Positions 27,490 to 35,466 of a stretch of DNA of 35,875 nucleotides are shown here, piece after piece. The first letter of the stretch is position 1. Each line of letters starts with the position of its first letter. Below the pieces are notes generated by a model. The model saw nothing but the letters and a program-made list of their open reading frames with translations, was not told where the DNA came from and made no database searches. This DNA comes from a virus. The stretch lies in IMG/VR virus record IMGVR_UViG_3300048592_000501, positions 1 through 35,875 of that record; one strand, given 5' to 3'. A program made the position numbers and the translations under genes.

Positions 27490-29643
27490 CTACAATGCCG
27501 CTATTGCCTGAATAATTGTCCTTATATTCAACTGCGCCTCGATCATCGCTCGCTTGATTGCTCCTGTCGATTTTCGCCGCACACCCACAGCATTGTTGTT
27601 GCTCGTCGGCCGCAACGTCGTGCTGTTCTGCAGCAGGCTGGTCAGGTCGACTCGGTACCACCCGTCACCCAGGCTGGCGAAACCATTCACGCCAACCGTG
27701 AACGCATACCAGGTCGACCCGTCGACCGAGTACTCCACGTCAGTCAGCCCAAACATGTTGGCGCCAGAATCACGGAAGATGCCATAGCTCGCCGTGAGCG
27801 TCGGCGTAAAATCGTGCGTGTGGCTGCCGATCGTGTGCGTGTGGTCGCCGATCGTGTGCGTGTGGCTGCCGATCGTGTGCGTGTGGTCGCCAATCGTGTG
27901 CGTGTGGCTGCCCTCGCTGCTGCTCGTTTGCCCGCCGCCGCTGGCCGCCGTCACACTACCACTGTCGCTGGTCGTGTAGATTGACACTACGCCGACGTCG
28001 GCGCCCTCATAATACATGCCGCCGCCGGTGAACAGGCCAACGTTGCGCCCGCCACTCCCCTGGCTCGCGCCGATGCGGTGTTGGTGATTCGGCACGTCGT
28101 GCGTGTGGTTGCTAACCGTGTGCGAATGGCTGGAACCGCCGCTGCTCGTCGTCGCACCGCCCGCCGCTGTCGTCGTCGCGCCGCCGCTGCTGCTCGTCGT
28201 CGAACCGCCCGCCGCCGTCGTCGTCGCGCCGCCCGCCGCTGTCGTCTGGCTCGTGCCAGCCACCGATTTTACCGTGCTCTCCAGCGGCAGCAACTGGAAA
28301 TCGAACGTGACGCGTGTCAATTGCGTCACCTCCGAATCAAACCGAAAGCGGAATATCGCCGTTTCCACATCGTCGATCGGTTTGTTGTACGAGATCACAT
28401 AGCTGTTGGCGTTGAGCTGCGGCGCCGCCTCGTACATCTGACCCGATCTCAGCCGGCCGACCATTGCCCCGACGTCGCTTTCCGGATACCGGTCCACCGT
28501 CGCCACCGTCAGCCGCGTCGTCTGCGGGCCGTCCGCCGTTGCCGTCGTCGTCGCTTCCAAAATCAGCAGATCGGCGTCGATGTCGACATGCTGCGCTAAG
28601 TCTCGATACACCACCCGGATCGTCTGCATCGGACGCAGCACAGTCTGGCAGCCTGCCACCGCCAGACTGTAAAACTTCGCCGGCGCATCATGTGCCAGCA
28701 TATAGCGCAATGCCTGATCAAACAGCGCATTCGCCGCCGCCTCGACATCTGCATCAGTCGAGGAAATCGGCGTAATATCGTTCCATTGCACCGCCTTGAT
28801 CCGGACGCCATAAAGTCCTTCTGCCGTCAGATTCCGTAGTATTCGATGCCACAACCCTGATGTCGGCGACTGAAAACCGGCCGGCAACGTCCGCGTCATC
28901 GCCTTCATGGTTAATCTGGCGTCGGCATTTCCGCCGCCAAATGGTATTAGCGTCGTGACAATCTCGCCAGCATCCTCGATCTGCTCCAATTGCGTGATCG
29001 CACACACTCCGGCCGTTGGCGTCGACAGTGCTCGCACCGCACGCATTCCACTGCTGACAGACGTGCTGGCAAACGTCACCCGGCGATCACCGGACACATA
29101 AAAATGCGTCCGGCACTTCGCTGCCAGGCTGATCATCGCCTGCAGCACCGTCTCATAATTCCACCGGCCCACCAAACTATTCACCGGTGACGCATCGTCG
29201 GGCGTGAATCGCCAACCCGTCGTGTAGACGATATTTTCCAGGAAAGCCACCGCCGCGGCGTGCGTTACTGGCGTCATTGGCGTCGACGCCAATTCAACAC
29301 TGCCATCCAAATAATACCGATTGGTCGTTCGCCAAGATAGTTCACCGAGCAGATCCACGCCGCTTACGGCAAGCATAATCCTGCCGTCGTCGCCTATGCT
29401 CGTGGTGATCGACTCGATCACACCGCTGCCAATGACCTGATAGCTGCCGTCCACCTGCGCCGAACACCGCACCACGCGCAGCGCCTGCAATAGCGTCGAT
29501 TTATCATCCGCCGCCGGCAGCGCAAACGAGAACACACCCGCCCGATCCATCCGGCTGGTGGATTCCCACATCGTTGCGCTTGTGATCGGTCCAGATCCTA
29601 TCTTCACGCCCGCCGTCGTATATACATCGATAAACCAACTCAT
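27490..29643 (-). CDS. Baseplate/tail-tip protein with HxH fibre-like region
   Basis: The 717-residue product has an N-terminal part (MSWFIDVYTTAGVKIGSGPI ... GVDLLGELSWRTT) typical of phage tail hub/minor tail proteins (gp37/gp27-like), and a helical-beta middle. A Ser/Thr/Gly/Ala-rich stretch (TTAAGGATTTAAGG) follows. Then come HxH repeats, SHTHTIGDHTHTIG repeated twice and flanked by SHSHTVSNHTHDVPNHQHR. A beta domain (VEYSVDGSTWYAFTVGVNGF) and a helical tail end it. HxH motifs bind iron in the T4 gp37 tip. It probably contacts the receptor. Confidence 0.75.
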   Translation of the reverse strand: MSWFIDVYTTAGVKIGSGPITSATMWESTSRMDRAGVFSFALPAADDKSTLLQALRVVRCSAQVDGSYQVIGSGVIESITTSIGDDGRIMLAVSGVDLLGELSWRTTNRYYLDGSVELASTPMTPVTHAAAVAFLENIVYTTGWRFTPDDASPVNSLVGRWNYETVLQAMISLAAKCRTHFYVSGDRRVTFASTSVSSGMRAVRALSTPTAGVCAITQLEQIEDAGEIVTTLIPFGGGNADARLTMKAMTRTLPAGFQSPTSGLWHRILRNLTAEGLYGVRIKAVQWNDITPISSTDADVEAAANALFDQALRYMLAHDAPAKFYSLAVAGCQTVLRPMQTIRVVYRDLAQHVDIDADLLILEATTTATADGPQTTRLTVATVDRYPESDVGAMVGRLRSGQMYEAAPQLNANSYVISYNKPIDDVETAIFRFRFDSEVTQLTRVTFDFQLLPLESTVKSVAGTSQTTAAGGATTTAAGGSTTSSSGGATTTAAGGATTSSGGSSHSHTVSNHTHDVPNHQHRIGASQGSGGRNVGLFTGGGMYYEGADVGVVSIYTTSDSGSVTAASGGGQTSSSEGSHTHTIGDHTHTIGSHTHTIGDHTHTIGSHTHDFTPTLTASYGIFRDSGANMFGLTDVEYSVDGSTWYAFTVGVNGFASLGDGWYRVDLTSLLQNSTTLRPTSNNNAVGVRRKSTGAIKRAMIEAQLNIRTIIQAIAAL
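27805..27912 (-). repeat. 21-bp repeats encoding [S/D]HTHTIG
   Basis: Five to six tandem 21-bp units give the HxH-rich segment of the tail-tip protein. They are in frame and coding, so they are not CRISPR. Confidence 0.75.
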
Positions 29644-29960
29644 GCCGTCTCAGGCTCCAGCCGCACACCCGCCATCGCATTCCACATGGCGTTCACCGTC
29701 CACTGAATATCGCTGTCCGTCGACTCTGTGCCAATTGCCGGATTGCTCGCCACCGCATACGCCCACGCCCGCTGCTTGCTCAGCGGGTCCACCAGCGTGC
29801 CATGCGCCAGGCTGACCCGCCGCTCATGCAGCGCAATCGCCTGTGGCGTATTCATTGGCCGGTCTGCCAGAATCTGGACCGCCGCCGTCACCACCGCCTG
29901 GCGCACCCGCGCCTGAAATGCCCCATCCTCAGCTAATTCAATCTGTCCGAGAAAATCCAT
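29640..29960 (-). CDS. Small tail-module protein
   Basis: The 106-residue product starts MDFLGQIELAEDGAFQARVR, with a helical region (QAVVTAAVQILADRPMNTPQ) and ALHERRVSLAHGTLVDPLSK, a pattern I know from uncharacterised phage tail genes between the distal-tail and hub genes. It overlaps the downstream gene by four bases. Confidence 0.6.
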   Translation of the reverse strand: MDFLGQIELAEDGAFQARVRQAVVTAAVQILADRPMNTPQAIALHERRVSLAHGTLVDPLSKQRAWAYAVASNPAIGTESTDSDIQWTVNAMWNAMAGVRLEPETA

Positions 29961-29975
29961 CGTCCACCCCGTCCA

Positions 29976-30821
29976 CTAGGCAAAAACGTTCCACCACGCC
30001 AGCCCCACCGCCGACGCCGGCCCCGCCATCGACACCGACACCGACTGGCTACCCGGTTCCAAATCCAGCCAGCCCGCCGCCGTGTGCCCCGCACCGAGCA
30101 CAAATCCGCTGTAAGCGTTCGCGCCTGCATTCTGGATGCTTTGCACCTCATCATCCACCACCAGGCTCGCACCCGTCGCCAGCGTGCCCGTCCACGTCCA
30201 ATCAATGCCTCGCTCAGCGCACACCACCCGCATCGCCGAAATCGTCCCCGCCGCCGTAATGGTCAGCACCGCATGGCGCACCGGCAGATTTCCAGCCACC
30301 TCCACCAGCGCATTCCCCAGCAACGACACCGACGATTGCGCTAGGCTGCGCCAGCCCGCCTGCAATGTCTCAAAACTCGCCGTCAGCTTCACAATGGTGG
30401 CCACATCCTCAACTGTCCGGGTTCCGCCAATCGACAACAGCCTGGCTAAGCGCCACTGCACCGCCCCGTCCGACTCCCGCTGTCGGTGCAAAGCGCCCCG
30501 CACCCCAATCTTCGCCTTCAGCAGATCGACCGCATCCCGCATCAGCAGCGCCTCAGCCCCGGCAATGATCGGATTCCCAGCAACCTCGATAATCCGGTCG
30601 CCATTCTCCGCTACCAGATACACATTGCCACTGCCGCCCCCATAGGCGCCCGCAAACGGCACCACAATGCGCCGTGGCAGCCGTCGGGCGCTCCCGGCCC
30701 AGTCGAACGACCCGCCCACACTCTCGACAATCGACGACGCCACCGCACCACTGCTCAGATCGTCTTCTGGCAGCACATCTGGCAGCGCAACCCCGTCGAA
30801 CTCATAAATGCGATATGGCAC
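29976..30821 (-). CDS. Distal tail protein-like (Dit-like)
   Basis: A GTG start at 30821, at the end of a dispersed dyad, gives 281 residues beginning MPYRIYEFDGVALPDVLPED. A middle segment (EVAGNPIIAGAEALLMRDAV) and a beta-rich C-terminus (VSVSMAGPASAVGLAWWNVF) fit a distal tail or minor tail protein. Position right after the tape measure supports Dit. Sequence motifs are not decisive. Confidence 0.6.
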   Translation of the reverse strand: MPYRIYEFDGVALPDVLPEDDLSSGAVASSIVESVGGSFDWAGSARRLPRRIVVPFAGAYGGGSGNVYLVAENGDRIIEVAGNPIIAGAEALLMRDAVDLLKAKIGVRGALHRQRESDGAVQWRLARLLSIGGTRTVEDVATIVKLTASFETLQAGWRSLAQSSVSLLGNALVEVAGNLPVRHAVLTITAAGTISAMRVVCAERGIDWTWTGTLATGASLVVDDEVQSIQNAGANAYSGFVLGAGHTAAGWLDLEPGSQSVSVSMAGPASAVGLAWWNVFA

Positions 30822-30845
30822 GATAACTCCCCATTATCTGTACAG
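30820..30845 (-). promoter_or_regulatory. Dispersed dyad motif after the tape measure gene
   Basis: The minus strand reads CTGTACAGATAAT, GGGGA, GTTATCGTGCC. It begins directly after the tape-measure TAG and ends at the next GTG start. Confidence 0.65.
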
Positions 30846-32540
30846 CTACAATCCCGCCGCCCGCAGCGCCGCCAACACCCCGTCCTGCGACGCCTGGCGC
30901 ACCATCGGCCCGTCCACCTGCCCGTAGAACTGCTGCGTAATGCTCACCGACGCCCCGGCCATCGCCGGCTCCGGTACGTTCAGCTTGGCCACCATCCCGC
31001 CCAGCATCCCATCCATCGAGCGCGTCACGCCGGAGATTGCTTTTTGCATCCCGACACCAATGCCCTCAGCGAACGGCACGCCAACCTCCTCGGCGGCTAC
31101 CCTCGAAGGAGAATTGATGCCAAGCGCATTCCTGGCCGCTTCCAGCGCATTCCACGCCGCCTGTCGTGCCTGGTCTGCCAGCCACCCGGCCGCATCTCTC
31201 AGCCCGTTGCCAATGCCCTCCATGATCGCCCGGCCAATCCCGCCCCAGTCGATCGACGACCACACATCCGCAATCGCCTGCACAACCTGGCGCATAATGT
31301 TGGTCAGCGTCGTCTGCCAGTCGCGCACGATGTTCTGCAGCGTCTGGCCAGCCCCCTCCCAATCCCCGGTGAGCACCTGCAGGAACACCTGCACGATGTT
31401 GAGCAGCGTGCGGAACATCATCTCCCAGAACTGCATGATCCAGCCGAAATAACGCTGGACGGCATCCACAATCGCCGCGCCGTGCTCCTCCCAGAATCTG
31501 GTAATGGCGCCGAGGACCGTCTCCACGAGCTGCTGGATGCGCGGCATATTCTGTACCATCCAGGCCCGGAAAAAATTCAGCGGCCCGTTGGTCTGCTGGT
31601 TCACCGCATCGCCGAAGCCGTTGAACCAGCCCATGGCCGCCTCGAGCATCGGCCCCACCGTCGACCGGATCACCGCCCCGATCGCATCCATCGCCGGCAC
31701 CACCTTCCCGGTAATAAACGCCGTCAGCGGAGGCAGCACCTGCTGCACCAACTGATTAAACGTGCTCACCAGCGCCAGCACCACCGGCAGCAGCGCCTGC
31801 CCCATCGTCGCCTTCAAATTCTCCATCTGCGCATCGAGGATGCGTTGCTGATTCGCCAACCCATCCGACGTCCGAGCAAAATCCCCCTGCGCCGCACTCG
31901 TCTGCTCATAAATCAACGCCTGCGCCGCCAGCACCTTCTGCTGTGGCGTCAACGCATCTTTCGTAGTCGAAATAATCCCCAGCTCCAGCGCCTTCTGCCG
32001 CATCGACGCATCGTCGAGCAGCACCCCATACGCCCGCAGCGGCTCACTCTCCCCACGCAGCGCCGCCCCAATCGCCTGGATCGCCTGCTCCGGCGACGTG
32101 TTGTTGAACGACGCCAGGTCAGACGACAACCCGACGAAATCCGTAGCGAACGATTCGAGATCCTGCCCGGTCAGCCCGGCAGCTTTCCCGAACGTGGCGA
32201 ACGTGGCCGCAGCATCGAGCGCCTGTTGCTTGCTCTGTCCAAACGCCAGCGCCGCATTGTCGGCCCACGCCTGGACGCTCTTCGCATTGTCGCCGAAGAG
32301 CACTTCGCTTTTGCTCAGCGTCTCGTTCAGGTCGGAGGCCGCCGTCACACTGTCGGCGCCGAACTGGATCAGCGCCTTGCCCGCCTCGATCGCCATGCCG
32401 GCGACGGCAAAGCCCACGCCCATCGCCATTCCCGACACGACGTCCTTGAACTTACCGAACTTCCCTTGCGCCTTGTCCAAATCCTTGGTCAAGTCGCCGG
32501 AATCGCCGGTCATCCGAACTTCTAGCGTCTCAATTGCCAT
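30846..32540 (-). CDS. Tail tape measure protein
   Basis: The 564-residue product starts MAIETLEVRMTGDSGDLTKD and has a TMP N-terminus (DKAQGKFGKFKDVVSGMAMG), hydrophobic segments (GVGFAVAGMAIEAGKALIQF; VVLALVSTFNQLVQQVLPPL), and long helical Trp/Gln-rich repeats (TRFWEEHGAAIVDAVQRYFG). It ends with a beta motif (ASVSITQQFYGQVDGPMVR). At about 0.15 nm per residue this implies a tail near 85 nm. It overlaps the chaperone gene by 11 bases. Confidence 0.85.
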   Translation of the reverse strand: MAIETLEVRMTGDSGDLTKDLDKAQGKFGKFKDVVSGMAMGVGFAVAGMAIEAGKALIQFGADSVTAASDLNETLSKSEVLFGDNAKSVQAWADNAALAFGQSKQQALDAAATFATFGKAAGLTGQDLESFATDFVGLSSDLASFNNTSPEQAIQAIGAALRGESEPLRAYGVLLDDASMRQKALELGIISTTKDALTPQQKVLAAQALIYEQTSAAQGDFARTSDGLANQQRILDAQMENLKATMGQALLPVVLALVSTFNQLVQQVLPPLTAFITGKVVPAMDAIGAVIRSTVGPMLEAAMGWFNGFGDAVNQQTNGPLNFFRAWMVQNMPRIQQLVETVLGAITRFWEEHGAAIVDAVQRYFGWIMQFWEMMFRTLLNIVQVFLQVLTGDWEGAGQTLQNIVRDWQTTLTNIMRQVVQAIADVWSSIDWGGIGRAIMEGIGNGLRDAAGWLADQARQAAWNALEAARNALGINSPSRVAAEEVGVPFAEGIGVGMQKAISGVTRSMDGMLGGMVAKLNVPEPAMAGASVSITQQFYGQVDGPMVRQASQDGVLAALRAAGL

Positions 32541-33296
32541 TGGCTACCGTATGCTCCAGGTTCGCCGTCAGCATCATAAATTTAGTCATCATGTCCCGGC
32601 TGGGTGCTGGCGCCCTCGCCCCTCGCCCCTCGCCCCTCTTCCAGAACTCAAACATGAAGTCTGACAACTCGAACGGCTCCCGCTTCTTCTTCACATTCCG
32701 GTGCGCATTCGCCGTCAACGTCGCCACCAGCGCCATCCGCATATCGTCCCGCAGATCACCGAATGGCTCCACCTGGTAGAATGCCAACCACGCCGCAAAC
32801 TCCGCCGACCCCATCCGCTGCTGCAGCTCTGCCACCGTGCACCCGCCCAGCGCCAGCGCCAGCACGTGCCAGAACCTCAGCTCGTGGTCGTCGAGGAGCT
32901 TTTTTTTAACGTGTCGATGTCCCCCGGCGTCATCCGGCTCAGCGTCAACGCCTCCCCGGCCAGGGTCATCAGTATGTCCCACGGCACACCCAGCAGCATA
33001 TCGAACTGCTCCGGCCCCACCACCTGCTGCCCAGCTTCCCCGATCCAGGCCATCTGCACCACCCGTGCCGCAAACTCAATCGCCCGCCGCACATCGTCGC
33101 CCGTCTTCGGCACGCCGCCCTCGCCGAGCACCTGGTACAAATCCAGCACGCCCGCCGACAACGCCAGCCGCTCGGCGCCCGTCAACTCGCGCAGGATCAC
33201 ATCGCCGTCCCACTCCGGCACGGCGACGCTCTTCCTGCGCAACGCAGGTCCGGCCCCATTCAACACCTCAAGCCCAACTATCCTACTCATGGTCAC
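32530..33296 (-). CDS. Tail assembly chaperone GT (frameshift fusion)
   Basis: A -1 slip on AAAAAAAA at 32907-32900 would join the first 132 codons of the G gene to the 124-codon T frame (KLLDDHELRFWHVLALALGG to EHTVANGN), giving about 255 residues. The T frame has no start of its own with good spacing. The heptad-encoded KRGEGRGARAPAPS is near its end. G and GT are made in a ratio that sets the tail-shaft assembly with the tape measure. Confidence 0.72.
32612..32640 (-). repeat. Heptad repeat inside the T frame
   Basis: Four GAGGGGC units in tandem encode GEGRGARAP in the C-terminal part of the frameshift product. Confidence 0.75.
32877..33296 (-). CDS. Tail assembly chaperone G (unshifted)
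   Basis: The 139-residue product (MSRIVGLEVLNGAGPALRRK) has a TAC-type N-terminus (VILRELTGAERLALSAGVLD, LYQVLGEGGVPKTGDDVRRA) and stops shortly after the slippery run (TLKKSSSTTTS). The size, the order tail tube-G-GT-tape measure, and the slippery site make this a safe assignment. A GGAAG ribosome site precedes ATG 33296. Confidence 0.75.
   Translation of the reverse strand: MTMSRIVGLEVLNGAGPALRRKSVAVPEWDGDVILRELTGAERLALSAGVLDLYQVLGEGGVPKTGDDVRRAIEFAARVVQMAWIGEAGQQVVGPEQFDMLLGVPWDILMTLAGEALTLSRMTPGDIDTLKKSSSTTTS
32900..32910 (-). promoter_or_regulatory. -1 programmed frameshift slippery site
   Basis: On the minus strand, TTA AAA AAA AGC contains the slippery heptamer A AAA AAA in the correct phase. 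A shift by -1 leaves the G frame before its TGA and enters the T frame. Confidence 0.75.
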
Positions 33297-33299
33297 TTC

Positions 33300-33326
33300 C
33301 TGGTCACATAATCAAAGGTTATGACG
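33300..33326 (-). promoter_or_regulatory. Dispersed dyad motif between tail tube and chaperone genes
   Basis: The minus strand reads TCATAAC, CTTTG, ATTATGTGACCAG, then the GGAAG ribosome site of the chaperone gene. Confidence 0.6.
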
Positions 33327-33334
33327 CCACCAGA

Positions 33335-33781
33335 CTACGGCGCCGCCACATGCGCCCACGTGATCGCATCCGTGATCTTGAGCGTCATGCTCGCCGTCTG
33401 CGCATCCTCCATCGGATTCGACAACTCGAACCCCGACACAAACCCGTCGAAGATCGCCGTCGTGGTCGCCCCCGCCGCGCCCGGATAGGTGATCCGGAAC
33501 GTCTGCACCGTGCCGTCTTCGAGCGCCGCATAGATGCTCGTCGACAGCGTCGGGTCGTGGCTGGCCAGGTCAGGATCGAACACAATGTCGAACGTCAGTT
33601 CCCCGCCGTCACGCATGCCCGCCCGGTACTGCCGCCACACGCTGTCACGGTGGCTCACCTCGATCTGGTCTGCCTGCGTGCCCGGCCCGTTGATGTCTCG
33701 CACCTGGCCAATCGTCGTGTACGTCGACGGCGCCGTGGTCAACCAGGCCAGCGTCGCCAGATACCCTGCATACTCAGTCAT
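33335..33781 (-). CDS. Major tail (tube) protein
   Basis: The 148-residue product starts MTEYAGYLATLAWLTTAPST and has typical siphophage tube features: TIGQVRDINGPGTQADQIEV, SHRDSVWRQYRAGMRDGGEL, a central ITYPGAAGATTTAIFDGFVS, and a C-terminal FELSNPMEDAQTASMTLKIT. It stacks as hexamers round the tape measure. Position before the G/GT chaperones confirms it. Confidence 0.87.
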   Translation of the reverse strand: MTEYAGYLATLAWLTTAPSTYTTIGQVRDINGPGTQADQIEVSHRDSVWRQYRAGMRDGGELTFDIVFDPDLASHDPTLSTSIYAALEDGTVQTFRITYPGAAGATTTAIFDGFVSGFELSNPMEDAQTASMTLKITDAITWAHVAAP

Positions 33782-33784
33782 AGC

Positions 33785-34183
33785 TCAATCTCCCAATTGT
33801 TCTGCATGCCACACGAAATAATCCAGCGACGCCACCCAGCTGCCCGACGCAGCCTCTACTACATCCCGATCGTCCTGCATCAGCGCCACGTCGATGCGCG
33901 GCCCGCTCGCCTGCGCCAGCGTCCCCATGGCCAGCCGCAACGCCGCCCGCAGTGCTAGCGACCCATCAAACGACGATGACCAACAATTGAACTGATAACG
34001 CGGCCGGCTGTACGTCGGCACTGTTGAATCACGATGCGTCACCGGCCGCGTGCTGATGCGCTGAAACGTCACCGCCGGCAGCGTTGCATCCTGCGGCAAC
34101 TGGACCGGATAGACGCGCGTGCCAGCCAACGCCGACAACCCGGCATCCGTGCTCAAATGGCCAAACAGCGCCGCCTCGATCAT
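33785..34183 (-). CDS. Tail completion protein (DUF3168-like)
   Basis: The 132-residue product (MIEAALFGHLSTDAGLSALA) has GTRVYPVQLPQDATLPAVTF and YQFNCWSSSFDGSLALRAAL, a recognisable DUF3168/gpU-like pattern of tail terminators. Its start overlaps the previous stop by one base (34183). It caps the tail and meets the head-closure protein. Confidence 0.82.
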   Translation of the reverse strand: MIEAALFGHLSTDAGLSALAGTRVYPVQLPQDATLPAVTFQRISTRPVTHRDSTVPTYSRPRYQFNCWSSSFDGSLALRAALRLAMGTLAQASGPRIDVALMQDDRDVVEAASGSWVASLDYFVWHAEQLGD

Positions 34184-34650
34184 CAGTCCATCGCCTTCCG
34201 CATCAACTCCGCCAGCGCCTCGACCGCCTCCCGCTGCGCCGTCCGACCATCCTCGTCGACCGCCGGTCGCAGATACGGTTGCGCCGCCTGGCTGTAATTG
34301 CGCCCGAGGCTGTCGGCGCCCTGGAACCCATATTCGATGCGCCGGGCATACTCGACATTGGTCCCGACAAACACCTCGGCATGATGCTCACGCACCACCG
34401 GCTGGCTAACCTGCCCGGCCGTGTTGACGATGCCCGCATTATCCGGCGCCAGGTCCTCATGCCCGCCGATGTGGATCGACCGCCGCAGATTGCCCGTGCG
34501 GTACGTCGCCCGCCGCTTGGCACTGTTCTGGATCAGCACCGCCCCGGCCGTCAACGCCCGCTCCAGCGTGCGCCCCTGCGCCACCTTGGCCATGCGCTTC
34601 CACTTATCATAGAGCCGCTGGCTTCCTCGGATCTCAGCCCGAACCGGCAT
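34183..34650 (-). CDS. HK97 gp10-like head-tail protein
   Basis: The 155-residue product (MPVRAEIRGSQRLYDKWKRM) carries the phage HK97 gp10 signature: GRTLERALTAGAVLIQNSAK, RRATYRTGNLRRSIHIGGHE, and EVFVGTNVEYARRIEYGFQG. It works at the neck or in tail assembly. A GAGGAGTGAGG ribosome region, built from heptads, precedes the ATG at 34650. Confidence 0.87.
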   Translation of the reverse strand: MPVRAEIRGSQRLYDKWKRMAKVAQGRTLERALTAGAVLIQNSAKRRATYRTGNLRRSIHIGGHEDLAPDNAGIVNTAGQVSQPVVREHHAEVFVGTNVEYARRIEYGFQGADSLGRNYSQAAQPYLRPAVDEDGRTAQREAVEALAELMRKAMD

Positions 34651-34676
34651 TCCTCACTCCTCGCCCCTCGCCCCCG

Positions 34677-34704
34677 TTCAGATAAGGCCCCATTATCGGT
34701 ACAG
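34677..34704 (-). promoter_or_regulatory. Dispersed dyad motif
   Basis: The minus strand reads CTGTACCGATAAT, GGGGC, CTTATCTGAACG, directly after the TAG of the adaptor gene. It is one of the closest matches to the consensus. Confidence 0.65.
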
Positions 34705-35007
34705 CTACTCCGCCTGAATGCGAAACCACGGCTCGACCGTATTCACCCCGTCCGAGTACCGCACCCGCACCACATAGCGCCGCCCGGTCGTCAGCCCGGC
34801 CAGCAATGGCAGCGTGATTGTCGTTGCACTCATCAGCGCCGACCCCGACAGCACATCGTCCGACACATCGACCGCTGGCGTCGCCGTCACATCCTCGACC
34901 GTCACGGCAACCACCGTCACCGGCGCTGGCGTGCAATCGACCACCCATCGGATTGATTCATTGGCACCCTGTTTCTGGACGCCCTCGATCACCTCTCGCT
35001 GGATCAT
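34705..35007 (-). CDS. Ig-like phage adaptor protein (fibre-tail adaptor type)
   Basis: ATG 35007 (ATGA overlap with the upstream stop) gives 100 residues starting MIQREVIEGVQKQGANESIR. The beta-sandwich (VTVVAVTVEDVTATPAVDVS, LPLLAGLTTGRRYVVRVRYS, NTVEPWFRIQAE) resembles proteins annotated as fibre-tail adaptors. It may link the LamG/repeat fibre to the particle. An earlier start at 35034 is less likely. Confidence 0.65.
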   Translation of the reverse strand: MIQREVIEGVQKQGANESIRWVVDCTPAPVTVVAVTVEDVTATPAVDVSDDVLSGSALMSATTITLPLLAGLTTGRRYVVRVRYSDGVNTVEPWFRIQAE

Positions 35008-35465
35008 GCTGGCGTCGTCAGCCTCAACTCGCAATTTTGCAGCGTCAGCGGCTGCCCGGTCGAGACCGTGCGGTCAGACGACAGATCCCACCAGGCCAGC
35101 ACCAGCCTGCTTCCCTGGGTCGCATTGTCGTCGGTCAGGATGGCGTAGCGTGCGCCGCTGCCGCTCGCCGGCAGATTGCCCCCACTTGCCGTCCACACCA
35201 AATCGCGAACCTGCACATACGCCAGGTTGCCCGAGTCATCCTCCGTCAGCACATCAAAATCTGTGTTGTTGCGCGTCAGCGCAATCCCGCCGGCAGTGTA
35301 TCCGTTCCCGGCCGCAATCTCGGTCAACTCCGAAAATGTGTTCGTGTCGACCGTCGGCGCTACTGCCGATGTTATCAACGCCGCATAGAGGCTTGTTACC
35401 TCAGTCGCGTTGCGAAACACCTGATCCAGCAGCCAGTATTTTCCTCGATTCGTTATTCCGCTCAT
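35004..35465 (-). CDS. Structural protein (RGKYWLLDQVFRNA type)
   Basis: The 153-residue product starts MSGITNRGKYWLLDQVFRNA, a pattern seen in many uncharacterised phage virion proteins, and has a beta-rich body (YAALITSAVAPTVDTNTFSE, GSGARYAILTDDNATQGSRL, VLAWWDLSSDRTVSTGQPLT). It lies between the fibre gene and its adaptor. A GAGGAGATTGAG ribosome site is partly shared with the end of the fibre gene. Confidence 0.7.
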   Translation of the reverse strand: MSGITNRGKYWLLDQVFRNATEVTSLYAALITSAVAPTVDTNTFSELTEIAAGNGYTAGGIALTRNNTDFDVLTEDDSGNLAYVQVRDLVWTASGGNLPASGSGARYAILTDDNATQGSRLVLAWWDLSSDRTVSTGQPLTLQNCELRLTTPA

Positions 35466-35466
35466 C

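Noticed and set aside
27805-27912. CRISPR-like array
   Set aside because: The units are in-frame 21-bp coding repeats without spacers and encode HxH motifs.
8539-34704. GATAAT strings as sigma70 -10 boxes at each gene start
   Set aside because: No properly spaced -35 boxes are found and the symmetry of the whole element favours a protein-binding dyad.
34634-34948. 104-codon minus frame overlapping the adaptor gene
   Set aside because: It overlaps two well-supported genes and is Gly/Cys-rich with no recognisable pattern.
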